Part shown: in pieces, positions 26,153 through 27,110 of the stretch
How positions within the stretch are numbered: position 1 is the stretch's first letter
How the letters are laid out: every line of letters starts with the position of its first letter
Origin: a virus
Length of the DNA: 27,110 bases
Virus record (IMG/VR): IMGVR_UViG_3300005613_003534
Location: 1 to 27,110 of that record
Strand: one strand, 5' to 3'
Program-made: the position numbers and the translations under genes
The notes under the pieces: model-generated
The model's input: the letters and a program-made list of their open reading frames with translations, nothing else
What the model was told of the DNA's origin: nothing
The model's database searches: none

Positions 26153-26356
26153 ATGTATAAGCCTAAATATCGAGTAGAAGCAGGAGGTTACAGAGGGGAA
26201 TTTGATCTGCCGCTTGAAGGGCTTAAGGGATTCCTGCAAAAGGTCAGACCAGATCCATTTTGGGGAGCAACGAGCTACAAGATAATCTCTCTCGCAACAG
26301 GAGAAGTCATTGAAGAGATCCCTGTGCCGCAAAGCGGAATTTCGGCTTATGAGTAG
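26153..26356 (+). CDS. 67-residue early protein
   Basis: ATG 26153 lies directly after the previous gene's TAG, with GGAGGCGGAG upstream. The product is compact and beta-alpha by pattern: 'MYKPKYRVEAGGYRGEFDLP', 'LEGLKGFLQKVRPDPFW', 'SYKIISLATGEVIEEIPVPQ'. It has no recognised family. Good ribosome site and tight coupling support it as a real gene. Confidence 0.65.
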   Translation: MYKPKYRVEAGGYRGEFDLPLEGLKGFLQKVRPDPFWGATSYKIISLATGEVIEEIPVPQSGISAYE

Positions 26357-26493
26357 CGCGCTGTAAAAGGCCAATAGCACATTACAAGTGGAAGGGGGGG
26401 ATAAACGACATCAGAGATGACACAGGTCACATTGGGGCGAAATATAGCACAACATCGCCCTGATAATGTGAAATACACTAGGGAGGCATTACA

Positions 26494-27015
26494 ATGGCAA
26501 ACAAGGCGACTACACAAGACAAAGTGGCTACACAAGACAAATTGAGCATGGAAGATCTGCTTGCTCAATTGGCCGAGCTATCCGCTGACGACCTGAAAAA
26601 AGTCAACTCTCAAGCAAGTGCCCTTAAGCGGGACAAAAGGGCGAAAGCAGAAAAAGCCGCCCTTGCTACGACTTTCGGCCCACTCTTTGACGCAATGGAC
26701 GCGGCTATCAAGGCTAACCCAAGGTTGCGTGAAATCCTTGAAAAGAAGGACTCGATGCGGGTTCACTTCGATGAGGGGATTGTCAACCGTGACAATTATT
26801 ATAACTACGGTTCACGCAGTGGAAACGCCGGCGGCAATGGTACAAAGGTCTGGTATAGAAAAGATGAGAAGGCATATCAATTCTCATCCGGGCGTGCTAT
26901 GTGTGATTGGTTAGAGATCCCGAACACGGGCGCAAGTTTTCGGGCGGATTGCAAAAAGCACAAGATCACGTTTCTTGAAGTAAAGCCAGAGGGCGATGTG
27001 GTGATAATAGAATAG
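26494..27015 (+). CDS. 173-residue hypothetical early protein
   Basis: ATG 26494 follows AGGGAGG by seven bases. Residues 18-55 form a charged coiled coil ('MEDLLAQLAELSADDLKKVN'), residues 60-90 continue helical ('GPLFDAMDAAIKANPRLREI'), and the C-terminal half contains 'NRDNYYNYGSRSGNAGGNG' and 'KVWYRKDEKAYQFSSGRAMC'. The architecture of a helical N-terminus and small basic C-terminal domain is compatible with a DNA-binding or nucleoid-associated phage protein, but no family is recognised. A strong terminator follows 21 bases after its stop. Confidence 0.7.
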   Translation: MANKATTQDKVATQDKLSMEDLLAQLAELSADDLKKVNSQASALKRDKRAKAEKAALATTFGPLFDAMDAAIKANPRLREILEKKDSMRVHFDEGIVNRDNYYNYGSRSGNAGGNGTKVWYRKDEKAYQFSSGRAMCDWLEIPNTGASFRADCKKHKITFLEVKPEGDVVIIE

Positions 27016-27036
27016 CATCGCAAGCATACCCCAACT

Positions 27037-27068
27037 AAAAGAGGTCCCGGATCATCGGGGCCTCTTTT
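27037..27068 (+). terminator. Intrinsic terminator after the early genes
   Basis: AAAAGAGGTCCCG (27037-27049) pairs with CGGGGCCTCTTTT (27056-27068) over a 6-nt loop, with one G-T pair. The stem ends in a T-run, so it should end rightward transcription; its A-run at the left allows bidirectional function. Confidence 0.8.
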
Positions 27069-27098
27069 CATTTCCCCTTGTGATAAGGTGTGCTTATC

Positions 27099-27110
27099 AT
27101 GGCCAGGCAA
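27099..27110 (+). CDS. Start of a further rightward gene (truncated)
   Basis: ATG 27099 encodes MARQ to the window edge, with AAGGTG about eight bases upstream. The inverted repeat TGATAAG-GTGTG-CTTATCA spans the ribosome site. Too short to identify. Confidence 0.3.

Noticed and set aside
26417-26560. Small plus-strand frame starting MTQVTLGRN
   Set aside because: Its ribosome-site spacing is poor and it overlaps the well-supported gene at 26494 in another frame.
26877-27110. Minus-strand 77-residue frame at the right edge
   Set aside because: It crosses the terminator and is antisense to the 173-aa gene; it has no protein-like pattern.

Overview
The window is part of a tailed-phage (Caudoviricetes) genome or prophage. 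From 24775 down to the left edge every structural, packaging and lysis gene lies on the minus strand. A short rightward (plus-strand) set of small genes begins at about 25999. Both are separated by about 1.2 kb of non-coding DNA rich in repeats and operators. Promoters are bacterial sigma70-like (TTGACA / TATAAT, often with TGG before the -10), so the host is a bacterium. The zinc-ribbon style of the 409-aa protein (GRMGGPEAGGPGG...CVCP.CGY) and the 147-aa exported protein recall proteins common in Chloroflexota/Dehalococcoidia and other subsurface bacteria, but this host guess is only inference.

Layout in transcription order (right to left): a ribbon-helix-helix regulator (24775-24323); an amidase endolysin (24205-23792); a membrane-anchored exported protein (23776-23333); a probable small terminase (23267-22614); three small coupled genes; and a large terminase with an intein in its P-loop (21884-19296). 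Next comes an 8-kb DNA-methyltransferase island (19277-11302) riddled with intervening elements. After it come small genes, one carrying a perfect 123-bp tandem duplication, then the portal (9713-8322), a stand-alone methyltransferase, a double zinc-ribbon protein, small genes, a fused protease-scaffold-major capsid protein (4464-2062), two related decoration-like proteins (one with a 154-residue Ser/Thr stalk), and a truncated head-tail gene at the left edge.

The most unusual region is the methyltransferase island. It holds three methyltransferase genes, two of them broken. Methyltransferase A is split by a 5-nt insertion starting with TGA, and its second part contains two HNH endonuclease genes in another frame. 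Each HNH gene has its own sigma70 promoter and ribosome binding site, and the methyltransferase frame stays open through both insertions. Methyltransferase B has a 7-nt insertion starting with TGA exactly after its SPPY catalytic motif, an intein, an HNH gene between its halves and a second intein. A fourth, 5'-truncated HNH gene lies on the opposite strand between A and B. With the terminase intein, this gives three LAGLIDADG inteins and four HNH genes within about 10 kb.

Regulation visible in the sequence includes a family of leftward promoters (before the regulator, before the lysis genes, before the HNH genes and upstream of the capsid gene) and a strong terminator between the capsid-proximal promoter and the capsid start. 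It also includes intergenic hairpins flanking the decoration genes, and a nine-copy 18-bp repeat array with adjacent palindromes that is a candidate origin or operator.
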